Of a stretch of DNA of 64,000 bases, positions 20,527-30,608 are shown piece after piece. This DNA is from Brachionus rotundiformis (taxonomy: Eukaryota; Rotifera; Eurotatoria; Ploima; Brachionidae), in assembly GCA_016802295.1 (NCBI GenBank), contig JAESIW010000137.1, positions 211,759 through 275,758 of the forward strand, in the 5' to 3' direction. How positions within the stretch are numbered: position 1 is the first letter of the stretch; each line of letters begins with the position of its first letter. The notes under the pieces are model-generated. The model was not told the DNA's origin. It was given only the letters and a program-made list of their open reading frames with translations, and ran no database searches. Made by a program: the position numbers and the translations under genes.

Positions 20527-21795
20527 CCGTATTTCCTCGCGCAATATCCCATGGGCTTTTATACAGGACACGGTTTAATGTCTCTAGGAAATTATGTGAA
20601 ACTTAAGTATTTTTGCATAAATAATATCCCAGGGACATTAAGTGAATCAACATGGGAAACTAAGTGAAACATGGTAAATTAATAATGAAATTTTTCAAAA
20701 ATTTATTTATTTTCGTATGCAATTTATCCTTCAACCATTTTAATACTGTAGATGAACTTGTATAAAGCTTTTTTGAACTTGAACTTGATTTTTTTCTTCT
20801 AAAACAAAAAATCCTCTTTTTTTATTAATTTAAAAATTAAAAAATGGCAAGAAACAAAAATTTAAGATATAATTTGGCTTTTAAGCTTAAAGTAATAAAA
20901 TACGCTGAAGCATATTCTATAAATAAAGCGCATAAAATTCACAAGGTGAGTCATAAGCAAATTAGGTGGTGGATAAGCAACAAACAAAAAATTATGGAAT
21001 CTCCGAACAAAGTAAACAGGGCTAGGATAAAAAAAAACGGAACGCCACAGTTTCCGAATTTGGAAATAGAACTTAAAGCGTGGATTCTAGAACAAAGGTT
21101 GTTGGGGTTTGTGGTCGACGGGAAATCCATTAAACAACAAGCAGCTCAAATAGCTAAGCGGGAATGTTTAGATTTCAAAGTATCTAATGGATGGTTTTCA
21201 AGATTTTTGAGGAGATCTAATTTTGTCTTAAGGCGAATAACAACTAGTGGCCGAGACCTTCCAAATAATTCAAGAGAGATTGTTTTAGATTTTATAAATA
21301 AGTGTAGATATGAGTTGGTTAATACTCAACGATCATCGGTAATAAATCTAGATGAAACCAGTATCTACCTTGATGCAAAATGCAATTATACCTATGACCA
21401 AGTTGGTGCCAAGAGAGTTCCATCGACAAATTCAGGTAATGAAAAAACTAGAATCTCTGTTTGTTTTGCTGCTTCTGCAAGCGGATACAAATTCAAGCCT
21501 TTAATAATTGTGCCTAGAGTTAATCCATTGAAAGATTTTGAACCGCCCAACAATGTGGTAGTAATTTATAACAAATCTGGAACTTTCAATGAAGACATGA
21601 TTTGTGATGGAGTCATAAAGAAAAATTTGTAATTAAAAAATGTCTCTAATAAAATATTTAAAAATTATAGTGGACAATTTTTATTAATTTTTCTGAACAT
21701 GTTCTACTTAATATCCCAGGGAAATTAACACTTTTAAAATATGATAAATTTTAGATAAAATACCATGGGATATTAAAGCGTGTTTTCTTTAATTT
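20527..21795 (+). mobile_element. Pogo/Tigger-like transposon with truncated transposase
   Basis: The transposase frame 20844-21632 (262 aa) carries an N-terminal helix-turn-helix (about 10-50), a CENP-B-type DNA-binding domain (about 70-140; GWFSRFLRRSNFVLR) and the start of the DDE_1 catalytic domain with the first Asp at 170 (INLDETSIYLD). It stops after DGVIKKNL, before the second and third acidic residues, so it cannot be active. The likely left end is ACCGTATTTCCTCGCGCAAT near 20526. Subterminal motifs AATATCCCATGGG/AATATCCCAGGG repeat at 20543, 20622 and 21709, with an inverted one (CCATGGGATATT) at 21763 near the right end. Bounds are approximate. Confidence 0.75.
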
Positions 21796-21796
21796 C

Positions 21797-22505
21797 AGAG
21801 GCAACCCTTTGACAAATTATTTTCGAAAACTTTGTGACAGTGTCTTGGAAAACTGTCGTAAAATTGTGCCGGAGGAAATAAATTCTATAGACGAACAAAT
21901 CATCCCATTTAAAGGCAAATCGAGTTCGATGAGGCAATATAATCCTAAAAAACCAAAAAAATGGGGTTTTAAAATGTTAACCAGATTTTCATCAACTGGT
22001 ATTGTATATGATTTTTTTATATACACTGGAGCTGGTTCACTAGATCATTTTTCAATGGATGAATTCCTATCTAAACTAAATAATTCAGCTAAAAACTGTA
22101 CAAATGAGTCGACATCATCAAATCCAAATTTTGCACAAACCATAACAACAGAAGATACAAAACCAGTTACGCCAACAATACGTTCTAGTATTCGAATTTC
22201 AAAAATTAATTCAATTTCATCTACACCCACCCAAAAATCAGTTAAAGCTTTAAATTCTTCGACACGTGCATCTAATTTTCTAACTGAAACTCCGAGTTCA
22301 TCCTCCTCTCCAGCTTCTACTAGCCGATTAGAATTAAATACATTACCAAAAGCTTTTATAACAGTGATGCGTTTGATTGAAAATTTGCCACGAAATATGC
22401 ATTACAAACTTTTTGACAATTGGTTTTCTTCTGAATTATTAATTAAAAAGTTGACCGAATTGGGATTTGAATGTATTTGTACTGTAAGAATGAATAGTAC
22501 TGACT
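21797..22505 (+). mobile_element. PiggyBac-type transposase fragment
   Basis: An open segment from GNPLTNYFRKL onward encodes the middle of a DDE_Tnp_1_7 transposase: SIDEQIIPFKGKSSSMRQYN with the first catalytic Asp, GFKMLTRFSSTGIVYDFFIY, then a Ser/Thr-rich low-complexity insert (about residues 95-180) and MHYKLFDNWFSSELLIKKL with the second Asp. It stops soon after CTVRMN, lacking the third Asp and the Cys-rich C-terminus. The N-terminal half is absent because the pogo element abuts directly upstream. An acceptor-like TTTAATTTCAG at 21788-21798 precedes the open segment. Confidence 0.8.
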
Positions 22506-22609
22506 GAAATCAAAATTTCAGTGTAATTTTGAAATTTTTTTGACAAGCTCTAGAGGGTGTGGTAGTTAAAGGGTTAACATGACTGCCATTTTGAGGCATT
22601 CCGGAGTAT

Positions 22610-22920
22610 AGTATTGATATTCCATCCTTGTTGACGCTTCGAACTTATCCAGTCCAACGGGACTCGCCTAATCCGAGGATATCAAGTCGATATTTTGACA
22701 TGACGTCGATTACTTGAGCTGATTTAGATGGTTCTCACGTTCCATGTGTCGATTCGTATAGGGTTTTTCTCGTTAAGAAATTTCGGAATCGGAGTACGAC
22801 CCTCCTCACGGCTTTCAGCCAACTCGTCAAATTAACCAAAAGGTCCCGTCCTTTCTCAGCGCTATTTTTTTGGTTTTGCGTTTCGGTTTCTTTAGACGAT
22901 GCGAATGCTAGCCCCAAGCA
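22610..22920 (-). mobile_element. LINE endonuclease fragment
   Basis: Minus-strand translation contains RIDTWNVRTI and, further on, KYRLDILGLGESRWTG. These are the opening blocks of the apurinic-like endonuclease of non-LTR retrotransposons (TWNVRT...DILGLxExRWTG). Broken by stops and frame changes. Confidence 0.75.
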
Positions 22921-22941
22921 TGTTTTAAATTCATATTCATA

Positions 22942-23320
22942 ACAATTGCCTCCGAAAAATTTTAAGAATCTTCTATCCGAAATTTATTACAAATGAAGAG
23001 CTGTACAACAGATCAAGGTCCGAGCCAATCCGAAACATTATACGCAGAAGACGACTTAAGTGGCTTGGTCATGTCCTTAGAATGTCAACAGACAGAATTC
23101 CTAGAGTTGCACTTTTTTGAACACCTCAAGGAAAGAGAAATGCTGGAAGACCAAAGTTAACCTGGAGGAGAATAGCTGAAAGAGATCTGAGAGAGATGAA
23201 ACTCACATGGGGACAAGCAGAAATTGTCGCTAAAGATAGGGTAGAATGGAGGGGGCGTGTGGACGCCTTATGCTCCACTGGACTAGAAGATAGAAGAAGA
23301 ATTTTTCTTTATTTAATTTG
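22942..23320 (+). mobile_element. LINE reverse-transcriptase C-terminal fragment
   Basis: From 22947 the plus strand reads LRKILRIFYPKFITNEELYN, then RRRRLKWLGHVLRM, GKRNAGRPKLTWRR and LTWGQAEIVAKDRVEWRGRV, the standard C-terminal tail of RTE/related LINE proteins. There is one internal stop after RVALF (23118-23120). It lies head to head with the endonuclease fragment just upstream. Confidence 0.8.
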
Positions 23321-23443
23321 CTATAATCAGCATCAACAAATCGAAAATTATCAATGGGGTTATATTCCTCATTTGTCTCTGGGTCATCATCAACAATATA
23401 AGTTTTGTCATTATTTGATTTTCATTATTAATGTCTTATCTTA

Positions 23444-23635
23444 TTACTCTGATAAAAAAGCATCAATCGATTCAGATCTTGTGAGAGAAGCAGGAAATTT
23501 TTGTTGTTCTTGAATAGAAGAGTCATCATTAGACATGATCCTTCGAATTTTTCCACTACGAGTACGTAATGGGGAATTAACGTCAACACTAAGCAGGTTT
23601 TGATGACAGTTTCTTTTTAAAGTATTTTTATTCAT
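23444..23635 (-). other. 63-codon open frame of unknown nature, possibly a transposase N-terminal exon
   Basis: Reads MNKNTLKRNCHQNLLSVD, then RTRSGKIRRIMSNDDSS and SLTRSESIDAFLSE. Below it on the same strand, another frame gives DDDPETNEEYNPIDNF. Acidic, Ser-rich N-termini of this sort occur in piggyBac-type proteins, and piggyBac sequence lies 1 kb away, but the link is a guess. A 10-bp tandem (TCTGCTATTA-like, three units) follows at about 23679-23710. Confidence 0.25.
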
Positions 23636-23699
23636 CTAAATTTAGTTACACTATTATTTGAAACGACTATTACTTAGTCTGCTATTGTCTGCTATTATC

Positions 23700-24345
23700 T
23701 GCTATTATTTGATATAGTGCCCTACATTCAAATTTCTGGTTTTGTGAAATTCAGTACAAAATGGCAAAAAGAACAGAAAAAAGTGTAAAAAAATTGAATA
23801 ACTTTTTTTCTAAAGGTTTAAACCTAATTCTGTAAATGCAGAATGGTGCAACTTTCATAGTTGCATCAAATATCTATGTCTGCTAATTTTGCAGAGTTCA
23901 GCAGAAATTAAATTTCAATATAATCGAGTGTAGTGCATTTTGCAGAGATTTTGCACATCATTAGCAGACTTTTACAGTTGATGCAACTTAGAATGTTGCA
24001 CCATTCTGCATTTTTACACTTTGTTCTGTTCTTTTGTACTGAACTTCACAAAACCCAAATTTCTCGTAGAAGAGTTTTATCATGTTAACTATCTTATGTG
24101 GCAAACCGTAATTTCTTAATATGGTCCAAAGTGTTTCTCTGTATATACTATCAAAACCTTCCTTCAAGTCGACGAATTATAGTAACAATGGATCATTCCA
24201 TTCCAGACTTTGTTCTATGATATTCATCTTCCTCTTCTAAATCTCTGTTCTAAGTAAAGCATACAAGAAACCCCTGGTCTTCCCAGAATTATTCCACGGA
24301 ACGCCTTACTAGCTAAACGTAAAGGGAGTAGTGTTATTTTTCTCT
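23700..24345 (-). mobile_element. LINE reverse-transcriptase core fragment, split by a MITE
   Basis: Minus strand 24345-24065 encodes EWNDPLLL, FVDLKEGFDSIYRETLW and GLPHKIVNMIKLFYEK, the RT region around motif A (DxxxxFD). The frame resumes at 23737-23700 as FECRALYQIIADN after removal of the MITE at 23738-24055 and one copy of its 9-bp target duplication. Internal stops show it is inactive. Confidence 0.8.
23738..24055. mobile_element. MITE family A, copy 2, with a 9-bp target duplication
   Basis: Same termini as copy 1 (GGTTTTGTGAAATTCAGTAC and its complement). Flanks are exact 9-bp direct repeats CAAATTTCT at 23729-23737 and 24056-24064, typical of Mutator-like (MULE) insertion. It interrupts the LINE reverse-transcriptase fragment and is therefore younger than it. 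Confidence 0.88.
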
Positions 24346-25050
24346 CCAAATGTGACATATCATTTTGTTTAGAATTGAGAATATTTGTTTTTATTTATAT
24401 TTAATTTTTAATAAAATCAACCAAAACAAATTGATAATCTTTTAATATGAAGAATAATTAATCCAAGTTTAGTTCATGGTCGTTCCGACAAGCATAGAAA
24501 ATGACAATTATTCAAAAAGCCTAAAAATTTATTTAAAAATATTGTCAATTAATTAATTTAACTTTATTTCAAAATATAGCCGAAAAAAGTAAAGAAAAAT
24601 AATCTAAATCGAAATTATTAATATATCTGCTTAAATTAATTAACTAGTTAATAAATTATTTAAATATCTATTCAAGATTATTTATAATAAATATTTTTAT
24701 TTGTATTGTTTAATGACTGTGTTAAATTCAATTATTAAATTTATTCAATTTTACAATCGAGCAAAAAAAAAGAATTACTGGAACATATTAATTTAAAAAA
24801 AAAATAATTAAAATTAACAAAACTTAGAATAAAAAGATTAGCTCAAGCCTTGTTTTAGAATTTTTTTTTGATATTTTTTTGCTGTTGTTTAATTATACAA
24901 AATTAATTTTAACAAAAAATAAATTTACACATATAACATAAAAATATTTTAGTGGCTGCATCTTGACGGCTCATGCTCTGCGGCGGCCAGTGTCCATCGC
25001 CATATACACAAACAACTGTACAATGGTAAAAACAAAGAATCCAGCGGCGT
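24346..25050. other. AT-rich 3' flank of the ankyrin/SOCS gene
   Basis: Non-coding. Bases about 24955-25050 are GC-rich like the neighbouring gene and probably are its 3' UTR. No clear poly(A) signal could be singled out from many AT-rich candidates. Confidence 0.4.
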
Positions 25051-26322
25051 CTAGGTGGCCTCGGTCTCATAGTTCAAGTAGTCAATCAGCTGCGCGTCCT
25101 TAACCTTGAGCCTCTTGACGCCCGACTCCCTCGAGTCGGCCAGACTCGAGCGAATCCGATTGCGGCACAAGTTCTTCAAGCTAAACGGCTTGCTGAAATA
25201 TTTCTTTACATAGGTATACAAATAGTTGGGCACCGATTGAGCACTGTCCAGCGGTTCGACCTCATCGTCGAACATGTACAATGTGGACAGTATGTCCTTT
25301 TTGTTCAAGCCAAACCCGTCACTAAACAGAATAATCTCAATGAGCCGCATCAGGTCGGCCTTTTTGATCAAGCAGTCCATCTTTTGCTCGTCTTGAACGC
25401 CCAGGATGGCATACTTGATCGATATGAGAATAGAATTCTTCCAGTATCCGTTCAGGATCAAATGGGTGAAAAAGGGCTTGTCGTTGAGGAACGCTTGATC
25501 CATACGGCCGCTCATGTGCTTGCACATGAACGCCATTAGTCTCAAAAAGCACAAATAATTTGTCTGATTGAGGACATAATTCCAAGGCATGGAGAACACA
25601 GCGCCCATTTCAACAAGTCTTAGAATCAGCTCAAAATCGAACGAGAGACGATTTTCTTTCAACAAGTTCAAAAACAACAAGTCCAGACATGTTTCTTCGT
25701 TTAGGTTCTTGAGCTTTAGATCGCACTCGGTGTTGTCTAGCAGGCATGTTATTATGCTCGCGTCAAGCATAGAGCACGCCAGATGAAACGAGGTGTTTCC
25801 TTTTTTGTCCGGTAGGTTGGCGCACGCGCCGTTCTCGAGCAATAGCTCGATTATTTCTTTGTTCTTGTGTCCGATGGCGATGGTTAGGGGAGTGATGTGC
25901 ATGTTGTTGAACAGATTTGGATCGGCGCCCTTTTCAATTAGCCGCAGGACGATGTCGAAGCGGTTTTTGTTGGCCGCTTCGTGTAGAACGTTCACTTGAT
26001 TGCGGCCGATGCACTCGGCCTTGTTCTCTAGATAGAAGTCGAATAGCTCGTAGTTGGCCTTGGTGAGCGCGGTGGCGAGCACTGTGTGAGTGTTGCAGTG
26101 TGTGTTGAGGTCGGCGCCGGCAGACACCAGCCACTTGGCTATCTCGGTTTTGTCGTTGTTCGTAGCTATGTGTAGCAGTGTGTAGCCGCTACGGTCCTTG
26201 ATATTCACGTTCTCGGACGTGACCAGCTGCTTCAGGCTCTCCAAATTGTTGGTCAATATTGAGTGGAATATTTCCTCTCTGTTGCTCGGTTGAGTCTTGG
26301 TGCCGAGCGTAGACATAGTCAT
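25051..26322 (-). CDS. Ankyrin-repeat and SOCS-box protein (ASB-like)
   Basis: Probable substrate adaptor of an Elongin B/C-Cullin E3 ubiquitin ligase. 423 aa, one exon, ATG at 26322. Five to six ankyrin repeats span about residues 14-215 (for example SGYTLLHIATNNDKTEIAKW at 45-64 and HITPLTIAIGHKNKEIIELL at 142-161). A helical region of about 150 residues follows, then a C-terminal SOCS box at 379-418. The BC box fits the (S/T/P)LxxxCxxx-hydrophobic rule exactly (SLKNLCRNRI), and the box closes with LIDYLNYE. The Cullin-5 signature LPxP is replaced by LKVK, so partner choice is uncertain. Coding DNA is much GC-richer than the flanks. A TATA box lies about 100 bp upstream. Confidence 0.9.
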   Translation of the reverse strand: MTMSTLGTKTQPSNREEIFHSILTNNLESLKQLVTSENVNIKDRSGYTLLHIATNNDKTEIAKWLVSAGADLNTHCNTHTVLATALTKANYELFDFYLENKAECIGRNQVNVLHEAANKNRFDIVLRLIEKGADPNLFNNMHITPLTIAIGHKNKEIIELLLENGACANLPDKKGNTSFHLACSMLDASIITCLLDNTECDLKLKNLNEETCLDLLFLNLLKENRLSFDFELILRLVEMGAVFSMPWNYVLNQTNYLCFLRLMAFMCKHMSGRMDQAFLNDKPFFTHLILNGYWKNSILISIKYAILGVQDEQKMDCLIKKADLMRLIEIILFSDGFGLNKKDILSTLYMFDDEVEPLDSAQSVPNYLYTYVKKYFSKPFSLKNLCRNRIRSSLADSRESGVKRLKVKDAQLIDYLNYETEAT

Positions 26323-26418
26323 TGATTGAAGTGTTGTTCTCAGATGTGATTCAAATTAGTCTTTTGTTCAAAGTCATGTTTTGAACAGATTGGGTCAGAA
26401 TGACAGGCAAGCCACGTT

Positions 26419-26426
26419 CATATATA
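26419..26426 (-). promoter_or_regulatory. TATA box of the ankyrin/SOCS gene
   Basis: On the minus strand TATATATG sits about 100 bases before the ATG, placing a start site near 26390 and a leader of about 70 nt. Confidence 0.5.
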
Positions 26427-26431
26427 GATAC

Positions 26432-26888
26432 AATGTGTGAACGTACTGTTTGGAAAACTAGTTGCTTTGTAGAGGTTAAAAATGATAATTGTTTGGATGA
26501 GAATTGCGATGATTTGGCTTTGGAGGAATATGATTGCGCGTGATAGAGCGTGAGTCTTGGCTTACGGCCCCGGGTTAGTTTAATTATTCTTGGCTAGTAA
26601 TCAAGAAATTTAATTATAATTATAACATTAGACCGTGTATATGTCTGAGCTTGGATGTGTTCTATTCTGGTTGTATATGCATTTGTATGCACAAAGCTGG
26701 ACACATTATTTATACTAATTTTTTTTGTTTTATTTTATTTATTTTTAGAACTTAGCATATGAAATGAATTTTAACTGTGTTTGGTGACAAGACAAAAAAA
26801 AAGTCTTCGATTATATTTGATCTTAAAAATGATAGGAAAATGCTTTGGTTAACTTTTGGAGCTTTTTTAAATGGACTAAAGTTTATAA
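26432..26888. other. Upstream flank of the ankyrin/SOCS gene
   Basis: Moderately AT-rich. GC-richer up to about 26580 (probable promoter-proximal sequence), then plain AT-rich DNA. No gene seen. Confidence 0.35.
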
Positions 26889-27230
26889 GGTATTGTGAAT
26901 TTCAAAAACAAACAGAACAAAAATTCTTCCTTTTTTGATAAATTAAAATTTACTAAAATAAAATATTTTTAAAAAATACTGCAACATTTTTTACCACGAA
27001 TAATTTTTCTGAAGTAGATAAAACACAAAAAGTAAAGCATCAATAAGACTTAATTTGATTATTGATTTTGTTTACCTAAAAAAAAAAGAAAATAAAGTTT
27101 TTATTTTTGGTAAAAAAGGTGCAAAAAAGAATGTTGCACTATTTTTTAGGAATATTTTATTTTAGTAAATTTTAATTTATCAAAAAAAGGAAGAATTTTT
27201 GTCCTGTTTGTTTTTGAAATTCACAATACC
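26889..27230. mobile_element. Palindromic MITE (family D)
   Basis: Inverted arms of about 100 bp: GGTATTGTGAATTTCAAAAA at 26889 against its complement ending TTCACAATACC at 27230. Shared blocks include GAAGAATTTTTGT and TAAATTTTAATTTATC against their complements. AT-rich loop of about 130 bp. No coding capacity. Confidence 0.75.
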
Positions 27231-27418
27231 AGTTTCTAATTAGTGTTTTTCTACGCTGTAAGCAAGAAATGTTGCATTTTGAGACCTATCAAACATAAAT
27301 GAAAAAAAATTTGTCTGATTTTTGACACTAGAGAAAAACTGAACATTTAAATTTTGCATCAATATTACATTTCAAAACTGATAGAAAACTGGACCTTTAA
27401 ATAAAAAAAAATAAAAAA

Positions 27419-28072
27419 AAGTTCACGAAATTCTGAATTCTTTATTTTTGAAAAAACCCATATAAAAATTTTTTATACAGGGTTCCAAAAATAGCAAACC
27501 CTTTAAAAAGTTGTTGTTCTTTAAGACTCAAAATCTCAAAGATAAAACTTAAATTATCTAAAAAAGTACATATATTCTGAAAGAGCAAAAAATTCTCTAC
27601 TAATTTAAAAAATTTAATGTAATTTAAAAAAAAGGGTGTTGCGGTTTATGTTGGCTAAAAAAAGGAAAAAAATGTGTTTTTTCTGGTTTAAATCGTATCT
27701 CCTCAGTGGGATTCTTGGAAATAACTGATTTGTTCTTGCTCTAATACGCTGTTTTAAATAACACCAAAGACCTTCTTTAGGATTGAGCTCACAATGAAAT
27801 TTGGGCAAGAGCCCTAGAACTTGGTTATGAGATAGATCCGAAAATTAAAAGCATTAAAAGCACCACTAACCAGGGGTCACTGGATCAGTGCTGTATGTAG
27901 AGGACAATAGAAAGGCATCCTGTTGAAGACAAAGTACTTAGCTCCATACCCGAAAGTCGTGATAAACTTTGACATTGCTATTTTTGGAACCCTCGGTAAA
28001 AAAAAAAATTTAATGGGTTTTTTCAAAAATAAAGAATTCAGATAGCACTAAAGTTTTAAATTTCGTGAGCTT
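27419..28072. mobile_element. Internally deleted Tc1/IS630-like element with DDE remnant
   Basis: The ends are inverted repeats of about 80-100 bp (27419-27500 and 27975-28072) sharing GAATTCTTTATTTTTGAAAA and GGGTTCCAAAAATAGCA against their complements. Between them the minus strand (about 27830-27650) encodes LLPKFHCELNPKEGLWCYLK and RIRARTNQLFP, a DDE_3 transposase block found in Tc1/IS630-type proteins; the Glu of the ELNPxE motif is replaced by Lys. The rest of the transposase is gone. The right arm also resembles part of MITE family C. Confidence 0.65.
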
Positions 28073-28345
28073 TAAAATATTTGAATAGAGTATTCTTTTG
28101 TATTTAGGTAATGAAAAACCAAAAAAGATTTATTATTTTAACTAAGTAGATACTTCACTACAATTATTTTTTTAAAATTCAAACTCAACCAAATTAAAGA
28201 CATCTAATGGAAATTCGGTAAATGTTAAACTCAGATCGTGATAAAGGTGTAATAAGCTCAAATTTTACTTAGTTATATTGTAGAAAAATACAATATATTT
28301 TTATTCATATATGTCATATTTCCAAAATTTTAAGTAAACATCAAG

Positions 28346-29080
28346 TTACCGTATTCTCTTGCAAATAAGTGGTCCTCTAAGATGTCCTTTTTTAAAAACT
28401 AATCAAAAGTAGCTTAGTTCTATCTATATTGATTTCCTGTAAACCATGCTTAGATCCTTATAACTTTTAAAAGTAGAAAAAATTGATTAATTTTAATTTT
28501 AAAATAATTCATCTTGAATACAGATAATTTAACTATCCTACTTAAAGCTTTATCAATGTGAAATAAAGTCAAATAAAATTAATGTGAAATCAACTTGGAA
28601 TGATTTTGATAGCTTTATAACTCAGAACGGTTCTCATATTGTAATCGACGCAAATAATGAAACATGGAAATTAAACAATTGTAGTTGTCCAAATTGGAAA
28701 GAACATTAAATATGTAAACATGTGATTGGTATTGCTTATTCACTTTCATTGATCATCATATCCTAGACTTTCAAATAGAAACGAATACCTAAAGAAGTTA
28801 AAAAAAAAGTGTGTTCCAGCTTTACCAAAATTTCATTTGGTCCGATTAATTCTACTATTAAAAAAAAAAGATATTTTATTTAATCAAACAATGTCGGTTT
28901 TATTTGTTTTAATAAGTTTTTAAATAAATCTTTTTATAATTACTTATTTTATTTTAGTAAATAAAATATTAAAATTTTTAATTCCTTTAAATTTAATTAA
29001 TGCCGTATTTTCATACGGTCCTAAAATTTGGATCGCCAAAAAGACCACCCACTTACAAGTTGCCAGTATTTTTATAAGGT
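28346..29080 (+). mobile_element. MULE (Mutator-like) transposase fragment with SWIM zinc finger
   Basis: At 28584-28770 the plus strand encodes TWNDFDSFI, WKLNNCSCPNWKEH, a TAA stop, then ICKHVIGIAYSL. This is the CxC...CxH SWIM zinc finger found near the C-terminus of MULE transposases. Possible ends are TTACCGTATTCTCTTGCAAA at 28345 and a region near 29000-29080 with GCCGTATTTTCATACGG and CCACCCACTTACAAG that loosely complements the left end. The catalytic domain was not found. Bounds are tentative. Confidence 0.55.
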
Positions 29081-30032
29081 CCTAAAATTTGACGGCCGAG
29101 TGGCCGCCTAAATCCGTCCGCCGAATAGACCGGATTCGTCTGGCAGCATTCAACACTAAGAATAACGCATTAAAATAATTAAAAATGTATTAAACTTATA
29201 TATTTTTTAAAAATGAATCAAATATTAATATTTTTTCTTTATTTATTTTGAAATTATTATCACAATTATGTTTCAATTTATTAAAATCTCACTAATAACA
29301 TATTTGAGTGCCGATTCTAATAATAAATTGTAAAAGAAAAATGTAATGTTAATTAAAAACTATTTTCTATAAATGTTTTTTGTTGATTGAAATTCGAATA
29401 AAGGAAAAATTAAGAATATGTACAGTGATAATTAATTTTTGAATATTGTATAAAATAAACATATTAATATAAAATAAGATTTTAATAAATAAAATTTGTT
29501 ATTTTTTTGTATTTTTTTGGCTTCTAGATTGTATCATTTTTAAAAATTCCAAAAAGATAATAAAATTTACTTAAATTAATTATATTATTTTAAAAAAATA
29601 TATAATTAAATTTGATTTCATAAGTAAAAAAAATTAAATCTATTATATTTATTTCACGGTCATAAAATGTCTAGATAATTTATAAAAACAAAAATTCTCG
29701 GTCATGTTTATTCCTTTTATTCGCTTATCTAACCAAGTACATAATACTTGAGTTGAAGCATCTAAAATCTCTTCTCTCAATTGCAGTTGATTTTATTTTA
29801 ACGATATGGTCATATTTATCTATAAATAAAAAAAATTGAAAAATCTTTAGTGTACTTTTTTTTATCGTTTAAATCAAGAGCTTTTTTAAAATGAATTCAA
29901 GAGCTTGAAAATTTCGATTATTTTATATAACTTTAGCTTAATGCCATATATCAAGTCAATTGTCATTTAAAATATTTTTCATATTTTCATTTATAAATTT
30001 CCTTAAGATTTTTGTTTAAGATTGAAATTAAA
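29081..30032. other. AT-rich 5' flank of the stanniocalcin-like gene
   Basis: Bases 29085-29150 are GC-rich (GACGGCCGAGTGGCCGCC, which can form a hairpin) and may belong to the preceding transposon. The rest is extremely AT-rich with no recognised feature. Confidence 0.4.
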
Positions 30033-30608
30033 ATGTTTAGTTTTTTTTATTTCTCGGTGTTTTGTTCAATGTTTGTGATGGGATTTAATGATTTAAGCTT
30101 TAAAAGAGTGAGACCAATTGGTGAAATAGATGCAAAATGCATTGAGCTTATAAGCTCACCAAATATAACAAATATGGAGCGCTGTGAATTTTATAAATGC
30201 TTCGAGAAGAGATTTCCGTGTGGAAATGAATATTGGATAATGAATTGGGGCTACAAATATTGTCGTCGCTATGCTAGTGAGGATTTTGCTAAAAATTTTA
30301 CATCGACTGGTCAAAAACTTCTAAACCATGTTAATCAATGTTTACCAAAGCATTTTGAAAACGCTTATAAATTTACACGACCAATTAGATGTAAAAAACT
30401 TTACGACCAGGCTTTTGAAGCACAGACCAATTGCTATATAGATATTCAGAAAGATTTTTGCACTGCATTTATGGAGAATAAAATGCTTTTTGTAAAAGTA
30501 ATGGACAATAGTGACCTTTTAAATTTTGAGTCAATAGCAATGATAAAAAAAGCAACTGAAAAATGTACACCCAAAATAGATTTTTTTTCCATTTTTGGTG
30601 GAAAATAA
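30033..30608 (+). CDS. Stanniocalcin-like secreted protein
   Basis: A secreted glycoprotein hormone-like factor; in vertebrates stanniocalcins act in calcium/phosphate balance and as inhibitors of PAPP-A proteases. 191 aa from ATG 30033 (the in-frame TTG at 30012 is not a plausible start), one exon. Residues 1-18 are a signal peptide. Ten cysteines follow (36, 51, 56, 63, 77, 103, 120, 134, 143, 178) with stanniocalcin-like spacing: CEFYKCFE (C-x4-C), GQKLLNHVNQC, then EAQTNCYIDIQKDFC matching the EVQEEC-x6-C block of vertebrate STC. N-glycosylation sequons lie at Asn44 (NIT) and Asn88 (NFT). It is shorter at the C-terminus than vertebrate STC (about 247 aa). No recognisable neighbour in a shared pathway. 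Assignment rests on Cys pattern and short motifs. Confidence 0.75.
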   Translation: MFSFFYFSVFCSMFVMGFNDLSFKRVRPIGEIDAKCIELISSPNITNMERCEFYKCFEKRFPCGNEYWIMNWGYKYCRRYASEDFAKNFTSTGQKLLNHVNQCLPKHFENAYKFTRPIRCKKLYDQAFEAQTNCYIDIQKDFCTAFMENKMLFVKVMDNSDLLNFESIAMIKKATEKCTPKIDFFSIFGGK

